From Phlegmacium glaucopus (taxonomy: Eukaryota; Basidiomycota; Agaricomycetes; Agaricales; Cortinariaceae), in assembly GCA_015039465.1 (NCBI GenBank), contig MU130494.1, positions 194,651-258,650 of the forward strand: a stretch of DNA of 64,000 nucleotides, read 5' to 3'. The position numbers were made by a program, and so were the translations under genes. The notes beneath the pieces were generated by a model. That model searched no databases. It worked only from the letters and a program-made list of their open reading frames with translations, and had not been told where the DNA came from. Below, piece by piece: positions 20,384-32,941 of this stretch (its first letter is position 1; every line of letters begins with the position of its first letter).

Positions 20384-22585
20384 CTACCAAAGCGTAATAA
20401 ATAATAATGCAAATCCCAGAACGCCAACAGATATTACGGCTGGCCCCACACAACGAGAAGCACTGTTGGTTTTAGGATATGTTGCTTGCGGAACACCTTG
20501 CGCATTAGTCCCAATCTTTACAAAACTTCCCGTTGGAGCGGGTTCGGAAATAGCTAAACACAAACAAAGGAAATAATAAGAAAAGACGCCCGGTATATCA
20601 TTGCAAGTAAAAAAACATACAAGGGAAGTTATTGTTCGCTTTTGCAGCCGCCGAAGCTGCATGCTGCATCCTACCATTCGCATCGGAAGGAACAGTAGAC
20701 AAGAATCCCATTTTCGGAGGGTCTTGTGAGGGATACGAGAGATTACCATAATGATAACATGTCAGGACACTGAAGTGGCAGGACAAATTTGGTTAAACTC
20801 AAACAAGATAATCGTCCAGAGAACGGAGACGAACCTCTTCAGAAAAGGAGTCCCCATACTCCAACTAAACCGATACCCATCCTCACGCGGAGGGTCCGTC
20901 ACGGCAATGTTTGGGTAACAAACCTCAACAGAATTAGGAAAGACTTGTGCTGCAAAATCCCTAGGATCGACGGGAAATAGTTTATTGCCAATGGAGAATG
21001 CGAGGCTGTGAGAATTAGAACAGGGGTATTGACCTTCATGGCCTAATTGGTTGAAGATGTATTGGACGACATCGGCTGGGCCTCGGATGAGCGAGCTGCC
21101 CTTTTCGTTTGAATGGAGGGAGATATGTAATGAGTAAGGAGAGGGAGATAATAAGATGAGGAGAAACTGACTGTGTCGATTAGAGCAGATAATGCGATGG
21201 AGGAGGATGAAATATTGGAACGAGGTAGTTTTTCGCCATTGAAGTAGACATCGTCGATCATTACTTCCCATGCAATGGGATAGACCTGACATGAACAATA
21301 AAAATCAAAGTCACACTCTGTCAAATTTAGAGGTAAAGTCAAGACCACTGACTTCACCAGGAGAATCAGGGGGAGCCGGCAAACCACCCTCATCATACGT
21401 ATAATTACGAAGAGGGACCCATGTCAACTTGTCCTCCGATACACCACTTGGCATCTCTCCAATACTCAACATACCTGCGTTGCCTCCGACGTCAATAGTA
21501 TCCCTTTGAAGAGTGATAGTAAACATTGGGGACATTAATTGGTGACGCATGACGGTACGTGCTAGCAGAGGGCCGATACTCGCCCACGACGCCAAGGCGG
21601 AGCTTATAAGAGAAGTTGTCCGACGAGCCGATTTGCCAGTGGTTGTACCTAGTATGCCAGAGACAGATGGAAATTCAAGTCGTCTAAAGTGGAGATCTGG
21701 GAATTGAGACCCCCATTTAAAGTTTGGGCGTGCAAGAGGCGCGATCGATTCGCGTTTTTTGGCCGTGACAACACCAGCTTCTGTATCGTATTTTTCTTGA
21801 AACATTGAATTCCAAATAACACTTGAGAGAGAAAACGGAGGAATCGCCCAAGGCAAAATCAACATCTTTCATGTAGAACAGATACATGAATGCCCTCACC
21901 TGTTCACAGGAAATCCAAGTCCAAGTATGCCAGCCGCACCTACATCCAACACGCTTGTATTGGTCACGTTAATGGCAGCAAAATACTGATCCTGCATTGT
22001 CATTCCGGCCAGATGAACCGTGTCGTTACCAATCACGCCTCGAGCAAAGGTTCCTGTCCGAGAATCGCCATATAGCATCTCAACATCCAAGCCAGAAGAA
22101 TTGAATGTTGATTGAGGGTATACGCGAACATCGTGGCTTCCATTGTGTGTGCATCCTGAGAGACAAGCGTCCGATAAAGTCCATAGATCTGAGGAACCAG
22201 TATCTTCATGAGAGGTGAGTCTGATGTTGACGCTGGAACTGATAGGGATAGGGCCTACCAAGGATAAAGGGTGTGGTGACACCGCCAATCATAAGAACCA
22301 CAGTATACGCTCTAACAACATTCCCATATCAGCTGTGTCACACTCCCCCAAGTTCTGAATCCGCACTTACACATCAAAATAATCGCCTAATCCTGATACG
22401 CCGAACAACGCTCTGCGTTCAATCGTGTTCGTCACCTGTTTGACGATAGGAAGGTGAATACCATGAGCTGTGCGTCGAGTATATCGCTTTGCAATCTCAT
22501 CAAGAGAGTAGGTGTGGGCGGGAGAGACTAGGAACCACGCAACGAATGTGAACGGAAGCACGAGCCGGGGTAGAGACCAACGCAT
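20384..22585 (-). CDS. Membrane-anchored aspartic protease (peptidase family A1)
   Basis: Eight exons on the minus strand (22585-22371, 22311-22259, 22203-21900, 21821-21353, 21285-21172, 21100-20835, 20769-20621, 20553-20384) join in phase to 579 aa. A signal peptide is visible (MRWSLPRLVLPFTFVAWFLV). The two catalytic aspartates sit in DTGSSDLW (Asp90) and IDTGSSLIRGP (Asp384, spanning an intron). Their spacing is about 294 residues, longer than in pepsin, because of a Lys/Arg/Ser-rich stretch in exon 4. The C-terminus has a Ser/Ala/Pro-rich stalk and a hydrophobic segment (VISVGVLGFALLFITLW), so the enzyme is probably secreted and held at the membrane or wall, perhaps by a GPI anchor. Substrate is unknown. 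It is divergent from the gene at 23071. Confidence 0.88.
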
Positions 22586-23070
22586 AATTGTGACAACGGA
22601 TGTGTATTAGAGGAAAAGCTGGGCGGGCTTAAGGTAGCCTGCTAACCATGGGGTATGGGGGAGAGGTTTTTGTTTAGTCTCGCCCCCAACCGTGAACTTT
22701 TTCAAGGGCCCGATCACTTTTCCTCATTCATCCGCTGCCATTTTCATACCACAAAAGCTTCGGTACAAATCGATTGTCACCTGTCTATTAGGTCGTATTT
22801 TCAGTGTTAAACCTTGAAATTTCATAGACGATATCACGAGAGACATAGTTGGAGAGTCAAGTGAGTTGGACATTGTTGTGTTCATGATGCACATCCGTCC
22901 TACACGTGACGTATTCGGAGCTCGTGCTAGACCGCGATGCAGCTGATGCTCAGACAACTGACAGCCACACGACCTACGCAGTCACCCCGCAGCGTACAAG
23001 GCTCCAGGCAGCCTGACCTCAAACTTCTCAGAAGCTCAATTGCCAGCGAACATTACAGATATCGGCAAAC
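22586..23070. promoter_or_regulatory. Divergent intergenic region, presumed shared promoter
   Basis: 485 bp between the start of the protease gene (minus) and the start of the TMEM184-like gene (plus). No TATA box or known operator was singled out; the head-to-head layout alone suggests a shared promoter. Confidence 0.4.
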
Positions 23071-25655
23071 ATGGCTGGCTCGGGAGCAGGTTCAAGACTA
23101 CCAACGGCGGTTTTGTCCCTGGCAGGAATCTCCGCCTTCGTAGCGGTGCTCGTTTCAACGGTGTCAATTCTGTTACAGCTCAGAAACTATAGAAAACCTG
23201 CTCTACAAAGGTTTTTTTCCGCCTATATCACATCGTAAATGCATCAATTGACTCATAGATGTTTTACCAGGATGGTTGTACGAATTATGATCATGGTACC
23301 GCTGTATGCGGTGTCCTCACTTATATCTTTGTTTTCATTGGAAGCCGCATTTGTAATTGACGCAATCAGGGATATATACGAGGTGGGCTCTTATGTCTTT
23401 GTTTTGAAGTTGAAGAACGCGTTAGGGAACCAAGGCATTCACGTTCATGCTGAGCCTCCATCCGCAGCTGCAAAATTGAACGATGATTATTACCATTCGC
23501 CCTGTTACCTGGCAGACCTCTGGATCTTGATTCCAGACCTATTCTTTCTTTCCTTCTATTCTGTATAACCCTGAAACGAGGAACTGATAATCTGCATTCT
23601 TCTTTCTAGGCGTTTGTAATCTACTGTTTCTTCGTCCTACTCCTCTCTTATCTTGGCGGCGAACGTTCTCTACTCATTCTACTCCAAGGACGACCCCCAA
23701 AGGAACCTGTATTCCCCATTAATCTTTTCAAACGAGAAATCGATCCAAGTGACCCATATACATTCCTGTTCTTGAAACGGGGCATCCTTCGTATGTGATA
23801 TATACTCGGTTCCAACATTGCCTAATGATTATATGATAGAATATGTACAAGTCAAGCCAGTTTTAGCAGCAGCCACACTGATTTTGAAAGCTTGCGGCAA
23901 ATATAACGAAGGAGATTTCCGAGCTAATTCTGGCTACCTGTACATCAGCATCATCTACAACACTAGCATCTGTTTAAGTTTATATTGCCTAGCAATGTTC
24001 TGGGTTTGCGTGAACGATGACCTCACGCCTTTCCGGTAAGACGAATCTGCCTCTCGTTGGTGATTTAATAATGAGTTTACAGGCCTGTACCGAAATTCCT
24101 TTGTGTAAAGGGTATTCTTTTCTTTTCTTTTTGGCAGTCAATCGCAATATCTGCCCTCGTCGCAGCCCGCATAATCACGAGCCTTGGGCCCTATACAGAC
24201 CCGGAAAACGTCTCCGTCGGTCTTAACGATCTTCTGATATGCATTGAAATGCCATTCTTTGCCTTTGCCCACAATTATGCCTTCTCATATAAGGACTACA
24301 TCGATCCACAGCACACATTCGTTGCTCGTATGCCCATGTATTACGCCTTCAGAGATGCATTTGGAGCTTTAGACGTGGTTGAAGACTCCAAAGCGACTCT
24401 GCGCGGTGAAGGCATGGATTACCGAGAATTTGAGCCTGCCGAAGGGTTTATGCATCAAGGGGATGGCCGAGATCGACGCATTCGCGCTGGCTTACGGTAC
24501 AGCAAAGGCGGTCAACGGAAGTACTGGCTTCCAAAGACTACCGAAGAAAGTCGACCATCAGGCCTTGGCGAGCGAGTCCAAGATGTAGACCATGTGGTAC
24601 ATCTAGCACCTGATTTACGCCAAGACGGAGGCGAAGAGTCTTCAGTTTGGCCTGATGCAGAGGTCGAAAATGGATTCGACTTGCCTTTTGGCGATTTGGA
24701 CGAAAGTGATGAAGAGCTTTTCGCGCATAGCCAGAAATATCTGTTCGGGGATTATAATTATCCTTGTATCGATGTTAGCTCCGAATCAGCACGAATCTTT
24801 ATCTGGGACGAAGAAGAGCGGGTTTTAAGGGATGAAAGGGGAGCTTGGTTCTCACCTATTAGAGGTGCGAAAGGGCAAGCTGCGATCCAGAGACGGGAGA
24901 GGCCTGCTTGGGAGGGTTATGGAGCTGTCAGCCATTCTCAGAACCAAGATGGGAAGGGCAGCGTGGGTAGTAAACCTTCAACACGGTTCTATGACGATGA
25001 ACATGCAGGTGACAGAGTGATTGACCATGACTCGGAGCGGACTGCTCTACCTGCTCAGCCTACAGATGTCACCATGAAATGGACCAGAAGGAAAGATCAT
25101 TCTCACTCCCAAACTCGGTCTTCCGATGGCCCTTCGTCAATTGCAAGTGGCAGTGGGAGCAGTCCCAAAAACAACAATAGTTCTAACCGTGTACGATCAT
25201 CACCCATCATATCTCGTCATAACTCACGAACAAACCCTCCCACCTTGCCCTCCGACGCTGTCGACCTCGTTTTCGAAGCCTCCCACGCGGCTGAAGAAGA
25301 ACAGACCCATGAGAGAAGGAAAGGAGAGCCGACAACTCGTACACGAGTCGGTTCGGGTTTGAGAAAAGTATACCGCCGAGGGTATTCGGAAGGTGAAAAT
25401 GCAAAAGGTGAAGTGGAAGTGGAAGACCATAGAGATGGTGGTTCGAAAAAGATTGATGTTGGAGAGGAATCTCTATATGTGGTTGGGGATGATGCGGATG
25501 CAGATACTGATGACGATGAAGGTCGCAGACCTAGGCATTGGCCAGATCCGACGCGAGAGAGGGTCGTTACGATAGCGAGTACTCCGCCACCGCATGCTCG
25601 TGGGCTTACATATAACTACGACGATATGCATGATAATGACAATCCATGGGCCTGA
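23071..25655 (+). CDS. TMEM184 / organic solute transporter alpha family membrane protein
   Basis: Five exons (23071-23210, 23259-23382, 23610-23790, 23840-24035, 24083-25655) join in phase to 737 aa. The first ~300 residues have about seven hydrophobic segments and family motifs: RIMIMVPLYAVSSLISL, DIYEAFVIYCFF, LLSYLGGERSL, LKACGKYNEG, FWQSIAISAL and EMPFFAFAHNYAFSY. This matches the OST-alpha/TMEM184/DUF300 family (yeast YKR051W relatives), proteins of endomembranes whose fungal role is poorly known. The last ~350 aa is hydrophilic and Ser/Asp/Glu/Arg-rich with no recognised domain, likely a disordered cytoplasmic tail. The intron before exon 3 is long (227 nt). No damage is visible. Confidence 0.85.
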
Positions 25656-25889
25656 GACACATCTACTTGACTTCCTTTCTTTTTCCATGATCCTTTCTCA
25701 CTCTGCTTGTATGCATTTTAACTAACTAGACTCATTGCAAGTTCGTTCTTTGTACAATGGCCGACTCCATCAAACATGATGTCCTTTCTTCACGATGCCG
25801 TTTATGATGAGATTCAAAATTTCGAATAACCCTACAATTCTTTCTTCTATCTATATATATAAATCATTTTTGTTACACGAGGACACATT

Positions 25890-26732
25890 CTACAATTTGG
25901 CGAGGATGGCATCAGCACCGGAAACCGTAACTCCCGGAGCAGGTTCGACCTTGATACAAAGATAATTCATTTCAGCAGGGATGCATGTGTGTGTGCATGT
26001 CATTATGTACTCACCCCGACGTATTTCACAACAAGATCATCGATAATCAATGCATAGCGATCTGTGCGGATGCCGAAACCTATTGCTGAAAGATCTTTAT
26101 CAAGTCCAATGGACTTGGACCATTTAGCGTCACCATCAGAGAGGGCAAGGATCTAAAAAAAAGTTAATCAGTTGGTGATGCTATGCTCAGAGGATGGGGA
26201 AAATATCAGACCTGGTCTGTTAATCCTGTGATGCGACCCCATCCACTCATAACGAAAGCGTCGTTAGCAGCGAGGACAGCTATTACATCGACACCCTTAG
26301 CCTTGAATTCTTGGTATTTTTGAAGGAAAGGAGGCAAGTGGTTGACGTGGCATGTCGGCTGGATCAAGAACACAATAACAGGAGATGAAAATTTTAAAAA
26401 ATGTCAGAAAAAAAAACTCGTCATCGAAACTATGTAAAATGATTACTCACGGTGAAAGCTCCAGGGACCGAGAAAAGCACGACCTTTTTACCCTTCCATT
26501 CATTAGTCGATAGTATAACAGCTGACAGTTTTTTGATTGTAAGTAAGAAAATGACAGTGGTTCCCGAAAAAAAAAGATTCTTACGAATTCCACAGGCGCT
26601 CTGTAATCAAATTTCTTAAGATTATGAATCTATAGGGGCATCCGAAACACTTACACCGTGAGCAAGCTCGTCTGTGTATGGAACGTGCTTGAAGGTACCC
26701 TCTGGAATAGTGTCGCCAACTTTGATAGTCAT
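25890..26732 (-). CDS. Peroxiredoxin, Prx5/PMP20 type, with peroxisomal targeting signal
   Basis: It reduces hydrogen peroxide and alkyl peroxides using thiols. Six exons on the minus strand (26732-26655, 26600-26585, 26521-26451, 26358-26212, 26152-26015, 25949-25890) join in phase to 169 aa. The peroxidatic cysteine is Cys58 in PGAFTPTCHVNHLPPFL, split by the intron between exons 3 and 4. Cys29 in SACGIP is the other conserved cysteine of this type. Later motifs are AVLAANDAFVMSGWG and SIGLDKDLSAIGFG. The C-terminus is Ala-Lys-Leu, a PTS1-like peroxisomal signal, as in PMP20 proteins. One exon is only 16 nt. A second, different peroxiredoxin lies 6 kb downstream. Confidence 0.9.
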
Positions 26733-28436
26733 ATTTCTCGAGGCTGATGTAGATGTGGGTGAAAGTCAGTGGGATTCATTAAGCAATTTCGCAATGCAGA
26801 TTGGAATTGGGTAGGACCCTGGATACCAAAATCGCACAGGGACCCCGCGTTTGCAACCACCGATTAGTCATTTATTATAATCGCCCACGTGCTCAATTTC
26901 CTCTCGGTTCGGGATACTATATCCACACAAGAGAATAGCGATAAAGCCTTGGATCTGCCAGCTTTTTTACTCAGGCTAGCCAGGACGTGTGATATGGTGC
27001 TTGTCTTGGCTTCCGAAATGACCACGATGCCAGAAGCGAAGTTGCGTTTGATTTCATATTAATAGTTGGGTGACAGGCATCCAACCTCCTCGAGGCTCGG
27101 CCATTTCTATCGATAAAGTACATCTTCGTTTTTGTTGAGGGTCAGATGCTCGTATTGAAAAAATAGTCCTTAGATTTAAGTCACCGACATCTCATTGGAG
27201 ATCAAGCAGAGAGGGGACGTATATATATTCATATATATATATATACTAGTAGGTTACTGCGGATTTGAATCATTCAAGAAGTTCCCCATTATCAGTAAGA
27301 TGGTAGGGATAATCAACAGAGTGAAGAAGAAGATCAAGAGCTTTGGAAGGCTGACAATGATTAGTGTCTTCCGATTTTTGCATTGGCCGATGATCGGAGT
27401 AAAAATGTACTATCGATCCCGTGGGTCCATGAATGCATGAATGGATCGAGGATGGAAGGTTTGCCAACGCATCGCGGAAGGCCTAGGAAAGTTAGCGCTT
27501 GAGGGTTGGGACTTGGCGATGGACCAAGGTCATGGAAGTGGTGGCAAAACCTCCAACATTTGGCTATACATATCCCCAGACCCACCTAATGCCTATGGCC
27601 CGGGCATGGCATCAAAAATCATTTTTTTGCAGTGTGAAAACCGATTGACGGGGCTGCCCTCTTAATATAGAGGGGTCAGGCGAGCGAGACTCAAGCTTGG
27701 AGCTTGGAGCCACGTAAAAAGTCAATGATAGTACCGTCCAATTTTATAGATATGCAATTCGAATTTGGTTTGAGAAGATGGTCAATATATTATTAAAATG
27801 CTAGGAAATAAAGGGGAATAAAGTCCTGGTAAGTACTAGGCATTTGAACAACAGATGGTCAATGTTTCGTGACGTGACATTCTTTGCTCTACCTTCTTTC
27901 CTTTTTTTAACCATGGTACCATACTGCCACCCACCAATTCCGATTCAGTTTTTGACAATAATCGAGATGGCTGCAACGACTCGGACCTTTCTCCAAGCGT
28001 ATTATCTGATCCCGGCGACCAAGGAGCTTAGGCTACCCTCAACGAAGACCAGTCCTCCTTGAAGGACATAATATGTAAAGCCTCAAGGCTGGCCCCGCCT
28101 GAGCTCCTCATTAGACACTTGCACAGTTATCAACCTGAAACATACAGGGGTAAAATTTTCCCCGGACAATTATAGACAAATTTTCTCAGTCCATTTTTGC
28201 CAGTCAATGACTAACATGGACCCAGAAGCGTCCGTCCATGTAAGTGAAACGAGTTCGAAAACTGATTATAAGACCATGAGGATATTTCACTTCCGGACAC
28301 AACACTTTGATGGGAAGAGCAAAACCAATCTTACATCAGAAAGATAGCCGGCCAACGAAACGATATAAGGGAGGTCGTATCATCGAGAAAAGCAACCTAG
28401 TCTTTTGCGATCCCTCTAGCTGGCACCTCCAACTTC
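26733..28436. other. Intergenic; no gene seen; (TA)n microsatellite
   Basis: A dinucleotide TA tract is at about 27220-27245. Several overlapping open frames at 27195-27665 on both strands lack motifs and splice support. 27840-28070 also yields nothing recognisable. Confidence 0.45.
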
Positions 28437-28515
28437 CATCTACTATGTGAGTTTTCTGAAATGTCGTTTCGCCTAGTCAACAACTCCCAACCTATACTTT
28501 CTCCCCTTTCTGCAG

Positions 28516-28996
28516 GTCTTCAAATCCGCTCTCCGTTGTCCGCCTGGTAGTGAGTACGGACAGTGAACAATATACAGTAGTAGATGTCACTGGCGCTCGT
28601 GATGGATCCTGGATACGACAGCGCATATTTTCCAAGGTAAGAAACAATGCTCCATTGCATAAGAAAATTCGGAAGCTTTTACTAACTATTACCTTATAGT
28701 TGTTTGTTGACGAACAATCACGTGGAAAATTCTCAATATATCCATCAGAAATTGGTTCTTATGCTCTTGGAGGTGCGTTAAGCGATAGAAGACTTTTCGT
28801 CCTCTGTCGAGAGAGCGGCGATCCGTCGGGATCTCTAAAATTGTTCGTGTCTACTTCACCGGACCGCCCTCCATCAGCACTAGACACCGGGTTTACAAGA
28901 GAAAGATTTCCGGTATGTGGAGATATCCACTCGTATCCCGTATCATCTCACTCAGAAATCACGAAGGTCATGATTGATAAACATTTTAATGGCTGA
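28516..28996 (+). pseudogene. Orphan BCK1-like MAPKKK N-terminal domain
   Basis: Exons 28516-28636 and 28700-28996 join in phase (FSK|LFVDEQ). The product reads VVRLVVSTDSEQYTVVDVTG, IRQRIFSKLFVDEQ, FSIYPSEIGSYALGGALSD, RLFVLCRESGDPSGSLKLFV and then stops. This is the ubiquitin-like/RA-like domain found near the N-terminus of fungal BCK1-type MAP kinase kinase kinases of the cell-wall integrity pathway. No kinase domain follows within the window. A possible upstream exon ends ...ACTAT before a GTGAGT donor at 28446, which would create ATG across the junction. It could be a retained gene fragment or a small independent gene. Confidence 0.5.
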
Positions 28997-29828
28997 TTTA
29001 AGGCGTAATCCACTCTGGGCCTTGCATGACGCTCTTTCATCAAGAACCACCATACCACTTTATCCCTGTCCACGGGGCCATTTTCCAATGACAGGCCTCA
29101 CCCACGCCATTCAACTTTACTCCCAGTAGCATACCACGAGTTCAATTCTCACTGTAAAGTCAGCTGTATCATTATGTACAAATATCCGGCGAGTGCAAAC
29201 GTTCTCCATTGAAATCGGTCCTGGGATCCTCTGATGATCATGGTGATGAAGGCTGATCTATCTGGCAGCCACAAGATCCGAAAAGGGATGAAACACATCT
29301 TTTCCTTCTACGTCATATCTCACCTTCCCTATCCCAAATTCACAGCCTTCTTTGATTCTCAAGATCTCGCGATATAAATGGTTTATGGGACCAAGAATCA
29401 AAGAATCAGGGACTAGTATTATGATTTAGGTTTGCAATGTCTGTTCTGGGACTAGCGCCAACTGGAGAGGTAAACTTCCCTCTTTTTTCTTCGATAAGGA
29501 GTATGGAGGCCTGATAAGTGTGTCACAACACCGAATTGAGGGGTTTCTGGAGATTGTGCAGACCAAAACTCTGCCAAATTACCTTGATCAACTGTTGAGA
29601 GCAACTGCACATCGTACCAGGAAATAGTCATTGTTCCGGAAACTATTACACAATTCGTTGAACAGCAGAGATGTGACTGATTAGAGACATTCGACCTGTG
29701 GCGATATCGTCAAAAATAACTTGATTGAGAAATTGATTGTCTTTCCCCCAAGGCAGTGCTAGTGGATTAAATCTAGCCTACAACCGTGGGCTAGTACTAC
29801 CTTGGATGAAAACTATAGAAAGAATACA
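28997..29828. other. Intergenic; no gene seen
   Basis: No open frame with motif or splice support. A gene fragment continuing the BCK1-like domain was looked for and not found. Confidence 0.45.
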
Positions 29829-30343
29829 TCATATATAGCGTATCTTGGTATTGTAGAATTTATTTTTGACAGATGTACCATTGGCGGTACCTTTAACCCC
29901 AGTTGTGGGTTTGTTGTTGGTTCCTCGTTTTCCATCCCCACTGCGGAATCTTAGTATAAGGAAATGTTTGTGAGGAAAGCGCATTCACCTTTCATTATCT
30001 GGCTCTAAATCTTCAAGTTCCCAAATCTCAGGCCTGAAACGATACACAATTTCAATGGATGCATTTTCGCAGGATGAAAAGACATACTCTTCAATCTCGA
30101 GCTCATCTACGTCCCTCTTGGAAGGCACTGCATCTCTGTCAGGGGAAATTTCACTAGTATAGTAAGTCAGCATGACGGAATCCCAAAATACCAGAGGACA
30201 TGATTCCCAACCCTGCACTGTCCTTTTCAGCTGATACATTCTTGGAAGCTCTTCAAGTTGTATCCGTTATTCCGAATTCATAAAAGGCTGTGTAGAAAAT
30301 CTTACGTAGTGTCATAATCGGTCGACTTCTGTATGGAAGACAT
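29829..30343 (-). CDS. Hypothetical small protein, 136 aa
   Basis: Not recognised. Three exons on the minus strand (30343-30306, 30240-29989, 29949-29829) have clean GT-AG borders (GTAAGA, GTGAAT donors) and correct phases. The protein starts MSSIQKSTDYDTTMYQLKR, has a central acidic region and ends basic (KFYNTKIRYI). There is no signal peptide or membrane segment. The consistent splicing argues for a real gene, but no function can be inferred. Confidence 0.5.
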
Positions 30344-30977
30344 GTTGGTTAGGTGATGTGGACGACAGGAATGAGTCTGAATGACGAGCGTCTAGTATTG
30401 GCTTCGCTTACGTCAGCTTGACTCACCAAAATGACTGTGACCGAGTTCCGTTTAGGCGCCCCAAGGACCTGCATCTGGTACAGGTCTTCGGCTTGTGGTC
30501 AGAATATTTGAACCAGGGGCATTATTTGATTTTTTTCAACCCTGGAAGGCTGCAAGATCGAGGGATAGACATAACTCATAAATTAGGGTTGTAAATAAAT
30601 AAAATACTAGGAGCCTGAGAGGGAACATAAATTCAGTCATTCTCATTAAACTCAGTCTATACCGACAATAATTTAATACACTATCATGCCATGGTTATCT
30701 GTTTGATGATACTCTGTACTGAAAAAAAATTTAAACACCAGTTTTTGCATAAGCATGAGTGGCGATTTTATTTTTTCTAGTTCAGATTGGAATTGTCTCA
30801 CAAATCGCTTGCAGTTTAATCTTTTTTTCCCCCTGCAATACTCCATACATAATTTCTATATCAGGTTATTAGCAAAATATAATCATTGAGTCAACAGATA
30901 CCTTGTTATGGCGGTGGAACATGGTGATGGAATGCAAAGAGGAAGTAATTCAATCAAGCATGACAGATGAGTTGAGA
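30344..30977. other. Intergenic; no gene seen
   Basis: AT-rich, with no motif or spliced frame. Confidence 0.45.
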
Positions 30978-31235
30978 TCATTTCTCTTCAATATGTTCGC
31001 CCGGAGTATAATCAAAAGCCAATCTCATTAGTACGGGTCCCAGCGAATGCGCCGTGGGTTCAAGTTGGGGGTATACTGCAAACAACCTGAACCTATTCAA
31101 AACCAATTTCTTTGAGCACGTGGAAGTTCTTGGAAAGGCAATTGCTCCGTCCGCTTGTCCTGCCATAATTTCGAAGAATTGATACCAGTTGATGCCTCGT
31201 ACAGCCTCGTACTTAGGCTCCACACTGTCCTAGAT
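30978..31235 (-). CDS. Hypothetical exon or short ORF
   Basis: The minus-strand frame reads EPKYEAVRGINWYQFFEIMA and runs to a stop at 30978 (DYTPGEHIEEK). It lacks its own ATG start but is preceded by a plausible acceptor (GATCTAG), so it may be the last exon of a small gene starting further upstream. I could not fix the first exon. The codon pattern looks coding; function unknown. Confidence 0.3.
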
Positions 31236-32011
31236 CAATTGATCGTTTCCAAAGTGACTTGCTCCCTGACTGTGAGAGACTGTGAGATGCAAAAATGTAT
31301 TCAAAGAGTTTATGTAAGTGGGTACGTTGGGGCACGAGGCAGAGTGAATGAGTTGATTTAACAAAAGTAGACATGTAAAGTTGTATCTGGCAATGGAAGG
31401 AGGCAAGGAGAGCAAGGTAGCACGTGAGTAAAGCCTGAGTAATTATAAAAATACTCTATACCTCGAGCTCAAAGCTGAGTTCAACTCTCGTTCTTTTCGC
31501 TATTTTAGGCTGATCCTCGCACATCGGCAGCCAGTTAAATCAGATACTAGACTTCTCTGTAGTTTGAAGCCATAGGAACACTTTTTTCAAAAAATTTCAA
31601 GTTAAGAGTCCTTTGGATTTTGGGACAACAGATTGAAAAGGCAGGTCCCAGAAGCAACTTCTTTCTTGTCTTATGATTATGAACATATACGCTAAGAGCA
31701 TTTTTTTAGAATCCCAACATAGACTGTACAATCAAGCACCCTGGCTTCCGGCAATCGAATTTGATAAGTTTGGCCATCTGACACTTGCTGCTTTCAACGA
31801 CAATGTGGCTGTTATTTAACACCTTCCAACGGAGCGAAGATAAGGGTCTAACGCCGCTCTGGTAAGCTCTGGTAAGCGTGGCAGAACATTTATATACTTA
31901 TGACACCTGACAAAGGTACCAGTTTCTGTGCGGCCGTTGCGCATGCCATAAAGGTTGCTACCTGATTCCAGCGCCGGTGTAGTCCTCATCCAACCCCACT
32001 ACCACCTCACA
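31236..32011. other. Intergenic; no gene seen
   Basis: Contains possible 5' parts of the minus-strand ORF at 30978 and the promoter of the plus-strand gene at 32012. A short plus-strand direct repeat GTAAGCTCTGG lies near 31861-31880. Confidence 0.4.
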
Positions 32012-32428
32012 ATGGTCGTCGTCTCGTTCATCCATGGCGTTGAAGAATTCTTTCTTACAGGCTTGATCTCATTAGCGATTGTATTTGCAACAATACGCGC
32101 CTACCTTGCAAAGCTCCTGGCGTCTATGGAAACCGCTGGTTTCTCTCCCCTTTTCATCCTTTATCTTGGCATTTTGAGTCTATGTGGTTGCATTGCGATT
32201 ATTCGATATTGTGCGTGGTTCCAGCAGGTCGACGATGATGAGGAATGTGGGATAACGGAGGAAGATATCACACCCAACTCGAGACTTAAATCTCCAGTTC
32301 TCCCCTGCTGGCGATGGGATGGTCAGTCCCTGAGGTTTTACGAAGGGAGGCGGGGTGCTATTAAGCTCGTTGACGAGCCGTCGGGTAAATCACCTTTTCC
32401 AGCCCTTCATTACGCCTCGAGATTCTGA
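32012..32428 (+). CDS. Hypothetical two-pass membrane protein
   Basis: Not recognised. The ATG at 32012 has a good context (CACAATGG). Two hydrophobic stretches (FFLTGLISLAIVFATIRAYL; LFILYLGILSLCGCIAIIRY) are followed by an acidic loop (VDDDEECGITEED) and a soluble C-terminus. Without splicing the protein is 138 aa and ends HYASRF. A GTAAAT donor at 32385 with a GGCAG acceptor at about 32441 would instead give a shorter tail (VAPMRGRW). Topology suggests a small membrane protein; no function is proposed. Confidence 0.4.
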   Translation: MVVVSFIHGVEEFFLTGLISLAIVFATIRAYLAKLLASMETAGFSPLFILYLGILSLCGCIAIIRYCAWFQQVDDDEECGITEEDITPNSRLKSPVLPCWRWDGQSLRFYEGRRGAIKLVDEPSGKSPFPALHYASRF

Positions 32429-32941
32429 CATACGCTGGCAGTTGCACCCATGCGGGGACGTTGGTGAACGGGCATCCGCGTCCCATATCGGGCCAGTACT
32501 ACTCCAATACTGTGAGTAAATGTCTCCATTTTTGGCCTTTGACAATGAAGGATAAACGGCTATTAGATTGCCCACTGCTACTTGATTTGACTATCCCCGA
32601 GTCGACTTGGTATATTCTTAAACCACATCCAGGTACATATCACTATGTATCATTCATCCTCGCCATGATTTTCGGGATTCGGACAACGATATACGATTTA
32701 CACTGCCATACAAGAGCAAATTGTTCTGTACAAAAAAAAGACGCATATTTTAGAAAAACCAAACCCAAGAAATCCAAGAAATTATTTATTAAATGTACAA
32801 CGATCATTGTAGACTCTTGACAAATTCTAGCGCAAGTTTTGGACTACGGTTGTATTATATAGGTGTTAAATTAAATTGATGATAAAATTAAAAAAAAGTC
32901 AATAATGCGATTTTGTTATACATTTCAAGAAGAAAAACCCC
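32429..32941. other. Intergenic; unrecognised frames
   Basis: A plus-strand frame at 32461-32820 has a GTGAGT donor at about 32512 and could be an extra exon region of the preceding gene, but no family was recognised. The rest is AT-rich 3' flank. Confidence 0.35.

Noticed and set aside
29120..29150. Possible tRNA T-arm (GAGTTCAATTCTC)
   Set aside because: Only a three-base stem and no other tRNA part.
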